Source: Oxynema aestuarii AP17
Lineage (GTDB): Bacteria; Cyanobacteriota; Cyanobacteriia; Cyanobacteriales; Laspinemataceae
Assembly: GCF_012295525.1 (NCBI RefSeq)
Contig: NZ_CP051167.1
Location: forward strand, 3,331,501 to 3,395,500
Direction: 5' to 3'
Length of the DNA: 64,000 bases
The notes under the pieces are model-generated. The model was given only the letters and a program-made list of their open reading frames with translations, did no database searches and had not been told where the DNA came from. The translations under genes were made by a program, and so were the position numbers. Of this stretch, positions 44,400-51,984 are shown piece after piece (the stretch's first letter is position 1; each line of letters begins with the position of its first letter).

Positions 44400-44732
44400 T
44401 TACCAGCCTTTTTCAGCTTGTTCGAGAACGTAGGTAGCCACATCTTCAATTTGGCTATCGTTCAAACGTCCGAGGAAGCTAGGCATCGCATTCTTGCCTT
44501 TTTTGATTTGGTTGGTAATCGCTTCGATGGAATCCATGCCGTACTGTTCTAGGGCTTCCTTCTTCAAGGTTTTGTTCGCCATGACGACGTTACCTCCACC
44601 CATGTGGCAAGCCGCACAAGTGGATGAGAAGATTTTAGCGCCATTAGCGGCATCGCCAGCGAAAGCGGGGGCGGTAAAGGCAAAAGCAAACAGGGCGATC
44701 GCCAACGTAAAAACAGATAAGAGTCTCTTCAA
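44400..44732 (-). CDS. petJ: Cytochrome c6
   Basis: A 110-residue lumenal cytochrome carrying electrons from cytochrome b6f to photosystem I or to respiratory oxidase. The signal peptide ends AFA before [10 protein letters not shown] (cleavage near 25). The haem motif is CAACH (Cys39, Cys42, His43), and the axial Met is in [11 protein letters not shown]. The ending [10 protein letters not shown] is typical. GAGGAG lies about 9 bases before the ATG; a TAGAAT at 44787-44792 (minus strand) may be part of the promoter. It is 1.3 kb or more from psbV2/psbV on the same strand, separated by an oppositely oriented GGDEF gene. Confidence 0.97.
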   Translation of the reverse strand: MKRLLSVFTLAIALFAFAFTAPAFAGDAANGAKIFSSTCAACHMGGGNVVMANKTLKKEALEQYGMDSIEAITNQIKKGKNAMPSFLGRLNDSQIEDVATYVLEQAEKGW

Positions 44733-45068
44733 AATCGTTCTCCTCTATGTCAACCAACAAAATAACGAAATTTTGGCTTAAGGGTTATTCTATCCCGCAT
44801 CGTTCCCACAAAACACGATCGACTTGTGACTCGTGAAATCTCAATAGCACTTTGACTTTTATTAAAAAATGTGATATGCGAAATTGTTTTTTTCAGTCCA
44901 ACCTGGGAGAAGCAACAGACAAGCTCGTTGATGGCGAGCGATCGCCCATACACTTAAATTACGATGGCGATCGCGCAATCGGATGCAGATCCCGAGCAAT
45001 TCCCACTCGAACCCAAAAACAGCGTTTTCGCGATCGTTACCCCAGCCCTCCTGACTGATAAATGATTG
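44733..45068. other. Divergent region between petJ and CBS-GGDEF gene
   Basis: Holds the promoters of both genes. AT-rich around 44840-44900; no other feature. Confidence 0.5.
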
Positions 45069-46643
45069 ATGTTCGTTCCTTTACTCAAACAAGCTATCGA
45101 ACCCCACCCCCTGACGGTCTCGACTGACACGACCATCGAAGAAGTCATCGCCTTAATGAGTCGCACCAAAGCCAGTTGCGTCTTAGTTATAGACCGTCCC
45201 CATTCCGAGATCGGCGACGCGGTTCTCGTCGGGATCTTTACCGAACGCGATGTCGTTCGCAAAATTGCCCTCGGGGACTGCCTCAGTGGCATCTCAATTT
45301 CCGAAGTGATGACCCGCGAAGTCGTCACCTTGCAAGAGTCGCCGAGCCAAGATCAAGATATCGTCACGATTTTGAGCTTATTTCGGCAACATCGTATCCG
45401 TCACCTCCCGGTTCTCAGTCAGGACGGCAAACTGCTCGGCTTGATGACCCACCAAAGCATCCGCAGCGTTCTCAAACCGATCGATTTCATGCGCCTGCGC
45501 CGGGTCGGAGAAGTGATGAGTCAGCGCGTCATTCACGCACCGCCGACCTCGACGGTGTTGCACTTGGCTCATTTAATGAACGTCTATCATGTCAGTTGCG
45601 TGGCGATCGCCGAACCCCTCGACGAGGAATCCCTTTCCCCGAACGGAGATCTCGATTTAAGCGTCTGGTCTGCCGATAGTTGCCAGCTCAAAGCCGTGCG
45701 ACCGATCGGGATTGTCACCGAACGAGATATCCTCCAATTTAGAAACTTAGGCTTAGACTTCGAGCAAGTCCGAGCGTCCACGGTGATGAGCGCCCCCTTA
45801 TTTCCGATTCGTCGCGAAAATTCTTTGTGGGAGGCGCACCAACAAATGCAAAACCTGCGGGTTCAACGGTTGGTCGTGCGCGGCGATCGCGACGAACTCG
45901 TCGGAATCATCACCCAAACCAGCTTGCTACAGGCGTTAGACCCGATGGAAATGTATGCGGAGATCGAAGTCTTGCAGGAATTACTACAGCAGTCGGAAGC
46001 GGAACGGCAAAGCTTACTCGAACAGCTAATCGCGCGCAACAAGCTGTTAGAATCCCTGGCGTTGACCGACGAGCTGACCGGATTGCCCAATCGGCGGGCG
46101 ATGGAACAAGCGCGACCGCAAATCGTCCCCAGCGACGGTCCGGACGCAACGGGCTACAGCTACAGTTACATTGCCTTATTCGTGATCGACGTGGACTATT
46201 TTAAGCGGGTTAACGATACCTACGGTCACGCGATCGGCGATGCGATCTTGCAAAAATTGGCGAAGCGCTTGCAAGATCTGGCACGTCCCCACAGTTGGTT
46301 CTATCGTTACGGGGGAGAAGAATTTGTCTGCGTGACCTTGGGGATGTCGCCGGAAGCGGCGATCGAATATGGGGACTCCCTGCGTCAGGCGATCGCGGAA
46401 AAGCCGATCGCCACTGCCGACGGGCTCGAAATTGCGATCGCGATCAGTATTGGCGGGGCGATCGCCAAAGTCTTGTCGAGTCAGGGTCGCGACGTGACCC
46501 AACTCGTCGATACTCAAGCCTTATTCCAAAAAGCAGATGAGGCGCTCTACCAAGCCAAACGGGAAGGGCGCAATTGCTTGCGGATGTCCCCTATTCAAGA
46601 GATTTCTTGGCCGTCTGAAATTTCGATCGAGAAGGCGTGGTAA
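45069..46643 (+). CDS. CBS-domain diguanylate cyclase (GGDEF)
   Basis: A soluble protein of about 524 residues. Two pairs of CBS domains (about 5-280; TTIEEVIALMSRTKASCVLV, VGIFTERDVVRKIALGD, LGLMTHQSIRSVLKP, VGIVTERDILQFRNLG) should bind adenylate nucleotides and sense energy state. A coiled coil (LQELLQQSEAERQSLLEQLI) joins a GGDEF domain with active-site GGEEF (YRYGGEEFVCVTLG, near 415), DELTGLPNRRAME and VDYFKRVNDTYGHAIGDAIL, so c-di-GMP synthesis is expected. The inhibitory RxxD site is absent. ATG 45069 follows TTG 45066; either may be used. With the HD-GYP protein at 11.2 kb it gives one maker and one breaker of c-di-GMP in the window. Confidence 0.93.
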   Translation: MFVPLLKQAIEPHPLTVSTDTTIEEVIALMSRTKASCVLVIDRPHSEIGDAVLVGIFTERDVVRKIALGDCLSGISISEVMTREVVTLQESPSQDQDIVTILSLFRQHRIRHLPVLSQDGKLLGLMTHQSIRSVLKPIDFMRLRRVGEVMSQRVIHAPPTSTVLHLAHLMNVYHVSCVAIAEPLDEESLSPNGDLDLSVWSADSCQLKAVRPIGIVTERDILQFRNLGLDFEQVRASTVMSAPLFPIRRENSLWEAHQQMQNLRVQRLVVRGDRDELVGIITQTSLLQALDPMEMYAEIEVLQELLQQSEAERQSLLEQLIARNKLLESLALTDELTGLPNRRAMEQARPQIVPSDGPDATGYSYSYIALFVIDVDYFKRVNDTYGHAIGDAILQKLAKRLQDLARPHSWFYRYGGEEFVCVTLGMSPEAAIEYGDSLRQAIAEKPIATADGLEIAIAISIGGAIAKVLSSQGRDVTQLVDTQALFQKADEALYQAKREGRNCLRMSPIQEISWPSEISIEKAW

Positions 46644-46729
46644 GGAGACGATCGCCCCGGCGGTCTGACCCAGGGCGATTCTTGCTCCTTTGGAGACCCT
46701 AAGCGATCGCCCCGAACGGCGAGGGCCGC

Positions 46730-47281
46730 TCACAGATCGAAGTTGTCGCTGCCCCATCCCGGCGCTACATTGGCCGCGCGCAAGATGAAAGCGGCTAATT
46801 TTTCGATGGTTTCTTGAGGCATCCAGCGTTCGGTCACTTCCCGACACCAGTAGATCGGCTCGCTGCCGTCGTAACTCATCGGCTCGCGCATGTAGGCAAT
46901 TAAACTATCGAGGTTGTCCCGGGGTGGCGTGGCCCCTTGTAGGGCTTCTTCCGACAGGGAAATGGTCGGCGAGGGTAAGGTTGACCCCCCCACGTGACAG
47001 TTAATGCAGTGATCCATAAACAGGCGCTTGCCTTCGTAGAGGTCGTCCGGAGAAAACAAGCGGGTTTCGCCACTGGGGTTGACTTGAACTGGCACGGGTT
47101 CTTTGGCTTGCAAAAATTCGCGAATGTAGCGATCGCTGGTTTCGGCATGGGCGGGCGCCGCCGAGGCGATCGCGCTGACGACCACCAAGGCGAAGGCGAT
47201 CGCGGTCCGCACGAAGACCGATTTAACCGATTTAAACGAAAATAAACTCATCAATGGCGCAATTTTTATTAAATTCAGCAT
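46730..47281 (-). CDS. psbV2: Cytochrome c-550-like protein PsbV2
   Basis: A lumenal c-type cytochrome resembling PsbV. The hydrophobic signal (FVRTAIAFALVVVSAIASAA, cleaved after HAE-type PAHA) precedes SDRYIREFLQ. The haem site is CINCH, and the C-terminal half has IAYMREPMSYDGSEP and YWCREVTERWMPQETIEKLA. PsbV2 occurs beside psbV in several cyanobacteria; its exact job in PSII or elsewhere is unsettled. The reading frame is open far upstream (47401), but only the Met at 47281 has a good ribosome site (AAGG, 6-7 bases away); 47251 is an alternative. It follows psbV on the same strand. Confidence 0.87.
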   Translation of the reverse strand: MLNLIKIAPLMSLFSFKSVKSVFVRTAIAFALVVVSAIASAAPAHAETSDRYIREFLQAKEPVPVQVNPSGETRLFSPDDLYEGKRLFMDHCINCHVGGSTLPSPTISLSEEALQGATPPRDNLDSLIAYMREPMSYDGSEPIYWCREVTERWMPQETIEKLAAFILRAANVAPGWGSDNFDL

Positions 47282-47592
47282 CTTTACCTTACAGGAGATT
47301 TTCACCGAGCGGGTTCGCACGGGGCGCGCCCTTGGGCTCGATTTCGCCGCGCGATCGCCCCAACCCCCAGCCCCTCGTTTTAGATCGAAGGTCCCTCCCA
47401 AACTTTACGGATCTTCATCCACCCGGCTCTCCGGTAGCGCGGACAGATACGTATAGCGGCACCATTTGCGCTCAGTCGGACGGCAAAAGGGCGGCTGAAG
47501 ACCAGTAAAGCTTGAGAGGGATAATCGACAACTCGGATCGAGAAACATCCCATTCCCGAGTCAGTCAGATGGCGATCGGGGCGCGGCGAGCC
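47282..47592. other. Region between psbV and psbV2
   Basis: 311 bases without a gene. It carries the psbV2 leader; no clear psbV terminator was found, so some transcripts may read through. Confidence 0.5.
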
Positions 47593-48081
47593 TTAGTTGT
47601 AAACTTTACCGCCACCCCACTGAATGCCGCGAATCTTCGGCTGGATGAGGATGTAAGCGGCGAGGGCTTCGAGATCGTTTTCGGTGAGGTTTCTCATTTC
47701 CGGGAAGATATCGGCGCTCTTGATACTCGGGTGCAGTTCGGAAATATCGAACTCGCCGTCGTAGCTGGTCGGTGCTTTCATGTAATCGACCAAGCCTTCT
47801 ACCGTATCCCGACGGGGATAGGCTAAGGAGAGATCTTCAATCCCCAAACTGACGTTGGGATTGGTTTTGGTTTTACCGCCTGCATGACATTGGGAGCAGG
47901 TATCGATAAATAACTGTTTCCCTTTTTCAATTTGCTCGATGCTGGCAACGGTAGTTTCTCCCTGTTCGTTCAGGGGCACTGTACGAATGCCTTTGTCCAG
48001 TTCGACTGCCGCTACGCTGGAGATCGCGACCTGAAAGGCCAAGAAAACCGTGGCTACGACGAGTAAAATCAATCGCTTCAT
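47593..48081 (-). CDS. psbV: Photosystem II cytochrome c550
   Basis: A 162-residue extrinsic lumenal subunit that stabilises the manganese cluster of PSII. The signal peptide ends VAA before VELDKGIRTV. Haem attachment is TCSQCH (Cys62, Cys65, His66), and the second axial His lies in ISELHPSIKSADIFPEMRNL, the most conserved stretch. The end IQWGGGKVYN is typical. GGAGAAC lies before the ATG. It heads a psbV-psbV2 pair. Length is normal. Confidence 0.97.
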   Translation of the reverse strand: MKRLILLVVATVFLAFQVAISSVAAVELDKGIRTVPLNEQGETTVASIEQIEKGKQLFIDTCSQCHAGGKTKTNPNVSLGIEDLSLAYPRRDTVEGLVDYMKAPTSYDGEFDISELHPSIKSADIFPEMRNLTENDLEALAAYILIQPKIRGIQWGGGKVYN

Positions 48082-48323
48082 TCTCTAGTTCTCCTTCCAA
48101 ACTTCGGATAATTTCGTGGTAGATAAACGATCCACACAGCTTGGCTCAATCTCGATCGGTCTGTTGAGAACCGATCGCGCCTTGGCGTTCGGGCTATTGG
48201 GGTAAAAAAAGATCCGCTCGCCCCGTGCAACTGAGTGCGTGTCCTTCATGCGCGAAAAGTCAACCATTCAGTCGATCGCGGGCTTTCGCGAGTCGTAAAA
48301 GCCCCCGGTCGAGCGCTCGGGTC

Positions 48324-48521
48324 TCACGCCGAGGTCGAAGGGCGATCGTCGTCCGTTCGCGCGACCAGTTCGCTCATAATTGCTTTGGCATCCTCTAAAG
48401 CCAGACGAGTTTGAGGAGTTTTATAAGCGATGGCGAGTTGGTCGCACAGACGCAGTACGTCTTCTACAGGAACGTTATAGTCGCGTGCTATTTCAGCAAT
48501 TGACAAATCTGCAAAGCCCAT
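48324..48521 (-). CDS. Small conserved cyanobacterial protein
   Basis: A 65-residue protein (MGFADLSIAEIARDYNVPVE, then EDVLRLCDQLAIAYKTPQTR, LALEDAKAIMSELVA). The helical pattern, with a winged-helix-like motif IAEIARDYNVPVEDVLRLC, resembles the N-terminal small domain of IF-2-type or regulatory helix-turn-helix proteins, and such short proteins are often labelled IF-2-like. It is probably real because of its regular amphipathic structure. The function is unknown. Confidence 0.7.
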   Translation of the reverse strand: MGFADLSIAEIARDYNVPVEDVLRLCDQLAIAYKTPQTRLALEDAKAIMSELVARTDDDRPSTSA

Positions 48522-48875
48522 AGCGGTTCTTAACTGACCGATAAAGATTAAGCCGTTTTCAATATCACTATCATGCCACTGACCGTGACTTTATGAAGTA
48601 TCCGAGGCCATCGATCGTTGCTTTTCGGTGGCGATCGCGGATCGTCGAGCGAGGAGAATCCCCCGCACTAAAGCCCTCCAGAGCAGACGATCGCCGACTC
48701 TGGAGGGCTTCGACTGTGGCTACACGGGACGGACGTTCGCGCAGGGTCTCCAAAAGAAAATCGCCCACTCGTCCATTTCTCGGAAATAAATTGACTTTTT
48801 TCTTTTTTTGTGATATATGAGTCAGGCGATCGCGTAGCGTCTCCAAAAGAGAATCCTCCAAAAGAGAATCGCCGC
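48522..48875. repeat. Intergenic cluster of short dispersed repeats
   Basis: 354 bases without a gene. CCCTCCAGAGCAGACGATCG...CGACTCTGGAGGG (48674-48709) is a hairpin, and TCTCCAAAAGAGAATC-type units recur (48748-48762, 48838-48868), the last one doubled. They belong to the same repeat family as those at 44.1, 46.6, 50.0 and 50.1 kb. Confidence 0.65.
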
Positions 48876-49796
48876 TCAGTCCCCGGTCGAACTCAATTGC
48901 ATGGCTTCTTGCAGGGGCAAGCGGTGGGAGAGCAAGGATTGAGGTTGGTGCAAGCAAATCAACTGCGCCAAGGTTTTCTTGAGTTGGGTGCGCGGGACGA
49001 TCGCATCGACAAAGCCGTGACGCAGTAAATCCTCAGCCGATTGGAAATCCTCGGGCAGTTTTTCGCGCAAGGTCTGCTCGATCACCCGGCGTCCCGCAAA
49101 ACCGATCGTCGCTTTCGGTTCCGCGAGGATAATATCGCCGAGCATGGCAAAACTGGCGGTGACGCCTCCCGTCGTCGGGTGACTGAGTACGGGAATGTAG
49201 AGCAAGCGCGCTTCGCGGTGGCGTTCCAAGGCGCCGGAAATTTTCGCCATTTGCATCAAACTGAGCATCCCTTCTTGCATTCGGGCACCGCCAGAAGCGC
49301 AGACGATGACCACCGGAAGCCGTTCGCGGGTTGCTTTTTCGATCAGGCGGGTGAGTTTTTCGCCGACGACAGATCCCATCGAGCCGCCCATAAAACGGAA
49401 ATCCATGGCGCCCAGGGCAATCGGGAGTCCGTCGAGTTTACCCAATCCAGTTTTGACCCCATCGAGCAGTTTGGTGCGGTCTTGATATTCCCGCAGGCGA
49501 TCGCCGTAGGGTTTGCGATCGCGGAATTTGAGCGCATCTACGGGCTGCAAGTTTTCGTCGAGAGGCATCCAAGTCTGGGGGTCGATCAGTTGGGCAACCC
49601 GCTCCTCGCTGTAGACGCGCATGTGGTGGTCGCACTCCAAACAGACCATCTGATTGCCGCGCAGGTCTTTGGTGTAGGTCAGAACGCCGCAGGCTTCGCA
49701 TTTCGTCCACAAGCCGTCAGCGATTTCTCGCTCTTGTCGTTCTTGACTAATCGGTCCGGATTTTCGTCGATTTGCAAACCAATCAAATAAAGACAT
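48876..49796 (-). CDS. accD: Acetyl-CoA carboxylase carboxyltransferase beta subunit
   Basis: A 306-residue subunit that, with AccA, moves the carboxyl group from biotin to acetyl-CoA in the first step of fatty acid synthesis. The N-terminal zinc ribbon is intact: [20 protein letters not shown], then [11 protein letters not shown]. The carboxyltransferase core shows [60 protein letters not shown] and [19 protein letters not shown], with the acyl-CoA oxyanion loop GGARM. The end is slightly longer than in E. coli. No acc gene is adjacent, as usual in cyanobacteria. Confidence 0.97.
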   Translation of the reverse strand: MSLFDWFANRRKSGPISQERQEREIADGLWTKCEACGVLTYTKDLRGNQMVCLECDHHMRVYSEERVAQLIDPQTWMPLDENLQPVDALKFRDRKPYGDRLREYQDRTKLLDGVKTGLGKLDGLPIALGAMDFRFMGGSMGSVVGEKLTRLIEKATRERLPVVIVCASGGARMQEGMLSLMQMAKISGALERHREARLLYIPVLSHPTTGGVTASFAMLGDIILAEPKATIGFAGRRVIEQTLREKLPEDFQSAEDLLRHGFVDAIVPRTQLKKTLAQLICLHQPQSLLSHRLPLQEAMQLSSTGD

Positions 49797-50396
49797 GAAA
49801 ACAGTTGATTCCTCACTCGTTTGGTAACTTTTTTGGTAAAGAGATAAAATCGGTTTGTGGGGACGAAACTATGGGGGCTTCCCGTTGGCAATTTCCCTCG
49901 GTCCACGCACTAGCGACGCCCGCTTTATTCCTTCCCTTCAACCGTCCCAGACCTGCTCTGTCGCGGGTGGAGCAGTCCGAGCCAAATCTTAATTTTTTCT
50001 GAGGCGAATCTCCTGGGGAGACGCTTCGCGAACGGCGCCATCAAGTTGACCGCTCTAGTTTTCCCATTCCCCTCGCCACCAACCCCTCGTCTCCATTCCC
50101 CCGGCGGCGCAGCGAACGGCGATTCTCCTTTGGAGACGCACTGGCGACGCCCGCATCCCCCAAACGCGCCAGAGATCCGTTTTGCCCTCGTCAGCAAGGG
50201 GCGCGAGGGACAGGCGATCGCCCAACCATTAACGACGAGTACGGCCTCGGGGCGATCGCCTTGCCAAATCGGAAGTCGTGTTACCATCTCATGATTTGTA
50301 GCAGCGAGCGTAGCTACGCCTGCAAGCAAACAACAGGGTCTCGACGACCCTCGAACCTCCGCCGTCGGATCTTGGGATGACCCCAAAGCCCCCACC
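49797..50396. other. Intergenic region with dispersed repeats
   Basis: 600 bases with no supported gene; a 162-codon minus frame (49925-50413) crosses several repeats and has no domain. GGGAGACGCTTCGCGAACGG (50016) and GATTCTCCTTTGGAGACGCA (50121) are members of the dispersed repeat family, and 50090-50160 has many GCGACGCCCGC-like words. Confidence 0.6.
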
Positions 50397-50627
50397 TCAT
50401 TCAAGGGAATCACCGGGGTCCTCCTCTACCGGACTGAGCAACAGCAATGCCGTCAGGCGATCGCACGATCGCACCTGCAACGCTGCCGGAGAACCCGCGC
50501 CCAAATAAGAACCTAATCCCAAATCGATAATTCGCGTCGGGATATCGTGGGCGGCTAGGACTTGTTCCATCAACTCAGCCTCCAGGCGATTGCTGGTTGT
50601 TCTCAAGGTAATCCAATACACGGGCAA
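50397..50627 (-). CDS. DUF2007-like small protein
   Basis: A 76-residue protein, MPVYWITLRTTSNRLEAELM at the N-terminus with LAAHDIPTRIIDLGLGSYLG, ALQVRSCDRLTALLLLSPVE. The pattern of a short ferredoxin-like alpha/beta fold with EAELMEQVLAAHDIP matches the putative signal-transducing DUF2007 group. The start is a TTG, and the first 53 bases overlap the end of the upstream gene in another frame. Probably co-translated with its neighbour. Function unknown. Confidence 0.65.
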   Translation of the reverse strand: MPVYWITLRTTSNRLEAELMEQVLAAHDIPTRIIDLGLGSYLGAGSPAALQVRSCDRLTALLLLSPVEEDPGDSLE

Positions 50628-50823
50628 TCATAAAACAATAGCTAAGTTCGCGCGCAAAGGGCAAGACCCCACCCGATCGCCGCCACCGAGAACGGGTCAG
50701 TTTGGGTGGCAGGTTAGTCGGCAACCATTCGAGTGCCAATCGAGCGGCGATCGCTTCCAGGATGGGCGAAGACTCTCTACAATAAATCAGAGACGCCGAC
50801 TCTTCCCCCTGGCGAACTTCCAT
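50575..50823 (-). CDS. Small conserved-looking hypothetical protein
   Basis: An 82-residue protein (MEVRQGEESASLIYCRESSP, then ILEAIAARLALEWLPTNLPP, FARELSYCFMIARVLDYLEN) with no recognised domain. Its composition, not biased, and the tight link with the gene at 50397 (53-base overlap, same strand) suggest a real two-gene unit. The region immediately upstream faces ycf3, 27 bases away on the other strand. Confidence 0.55.
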   Translation of the reverse strand: MEVRQGEESASLIYCRESSPILEAIAARLALEWLPTNLPPKLTRSRWRRSGGVLPFARELSYCFMIARVLDYLENNQQSPGG

Positions 50824-50850
50824 CTAGCTATCTTAAAGCCCTAACGCCTT

Positions 50851-51372
50851 ATGCCGAGAACTCAACGTAACGACAACTTTATCGATAAAACCTTTACGGT
50901 TGTCGCCGATATCATTCTCAAAATCCTACCGACCAACCAAGCCTCGAAAGAAGCATTTGCTTACTATCGCGATGGGATGGCGGCTCAAGCCGATGGCGAA
51001 TACGCCGAAGCCTTAGAAAACTATCACGAAGCCCTCGAACTCGAACAAGACCCTTACGATCGCAGTTACATTCTCTACAATATCGGCTTAATTCATACCA
51101 GTAACGGCGAACACGATCGCGCTTTGGGATATTACCACCAAGCCCTCGAACTCAACGCTCGGATGCCTCAAGCCCTCAATAATATCGCCGTCATTCACCA
51201 CTATCGCGGGGAAAAGGCCAAAACTGAAGGCAACTTAGAAGAAGCCGAGGGTCATTTCGATCGAGCGGCAGATTATTGGAAACAAGCGATTCGCTTGGCT
51301 CCCAATAACTATATCGAGGCTCAAAACTGGCTCAAAACCACGGGTCGTTCTAAAATGGATGTCTTTTTCTAA
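50851..51372 (+). CDS. ycf3: Photosystem I assembly protein Ycf3
   Basis: A 173-residue TPR protein needed to assemble PSI. The start [20 protein letters not shown] and the end [14 protein letters not shown] are diagnostic. Three TPR units cover about residues 35-150 ([60 protein letters not shown]...). Peripheral thylakoid location is expected. Length is normal. Confidence 0.97.
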   Translation: MPRTQRNDNFIDKTFTVVADIILKILPTNQASKEAFAYYRDGMAAQADGEYAEALENYHEALELEQDPYDRSYILYNIGLIHTSNGEHDRALGYYHQALELNARMPQALNNIAVIHHYRGEKAKTEGNLEEAEGHFDRAADYWKQAIRLAPNNYIEAQNWLKTTGRSKMDVFF

Positions 51373-51496
51373 ATTCGTGCCATGGGGGTTGGCGGTGGAA
51401 GGCGATCGCCGCTCCCCGGTTCCTTTCATCTTTCTTGGGTTTTCATGTTAACTCGATCGCCTTTCCCTTCTGTCGTTTTTTATCCTTGATTTAGAT

Positions 51497-51787
51497 ATGC
51501 TAGACCGCGAACAAGTTCGTAAAGTTGCTCGTTTGGCTTGCTTAGAACTGAGTGAAGAAGAAGAAATCGCCTTTACCAGCCAACTGGGCGATATTCTCGA
51601 ATATTTTGAACAGTTGAGCGAATTAGATACGGAAAATGTCAAGCCGACGAGTCGGGCGATCGACGTGAGTAACGTCACTCGCCCCGACGAACTCCAAGTT
51701 TTCGGCGATCGCGAGGCAATTCTCAAAAGCGCTCCCGACCGCGAAGATGACTTTTTTAAAGTGCCGAAAATTCTCAATGAAAATTAG
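51497..51787 (+). CDS. gatC: Asp/Glu-tRNA amidotransferase subunit C
   Basis: A 96-residue subunit of GatCAB, which amidates Glu-tRNA(Gln) (and Asp-tRNA(Asn)) in organisms without the matching direct synthetase. [20 protein letters not shown], then [20 protein letters not shown] and [20 protein letters not shown] match the family. It is separated by 125 bases from ycf3. gatA and gatB are not in the window. Confidence 0.95.
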   Translation: MLDREQVRKVARLACLELSEEEEIAFTSQLGDILEYFEQLSELDTENVKPTSRAIDVSNVTRPDELQVFGDREAILKSAPDREDDFFKVPKILNEN

Positions 51788-51914
51788 TATAAAACCCTCA
51801 AATTCTGCGCTTTGGAACCACAGTTCGTCATAAATGCAGCAGGTGAGAAAAGCCCGGATCGTATGCTTGCAGCGAGAGCGGGACTCCGTCACAATTAACT
51901 CATCTAATTCCTAA

Positions 51915-51968
51915 AAAATCGGCCAATTCAAGCCCCAAATTGTGAAAGGGTTCACATTGGCCGATTTT
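51915..51968. terminator. Bidirectional terminator, gatC / EF-G-like gene
   Basis: A 13-bp perfect stem AAAATCGGCCAAT with ATTGGCCGATTTT, loop containing a second small hairpin (GTGAA/TTCAC), flanked by A and T runs. It lies between convergent genes. Confidence 0.85.
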
Positions 51969-51984
51969 CTCTTTTTACGAGGGG

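Noticed and set aside
48571-48957. 128-codon minus-strand frame
   Set aside because: Composed largely of repeat units and overlaps the end of accD.
49925-50413. 162-codon minus-strand frame
   Set aside because: Crosses several dispersed repeats, mixed composition, no domain or convincing start.
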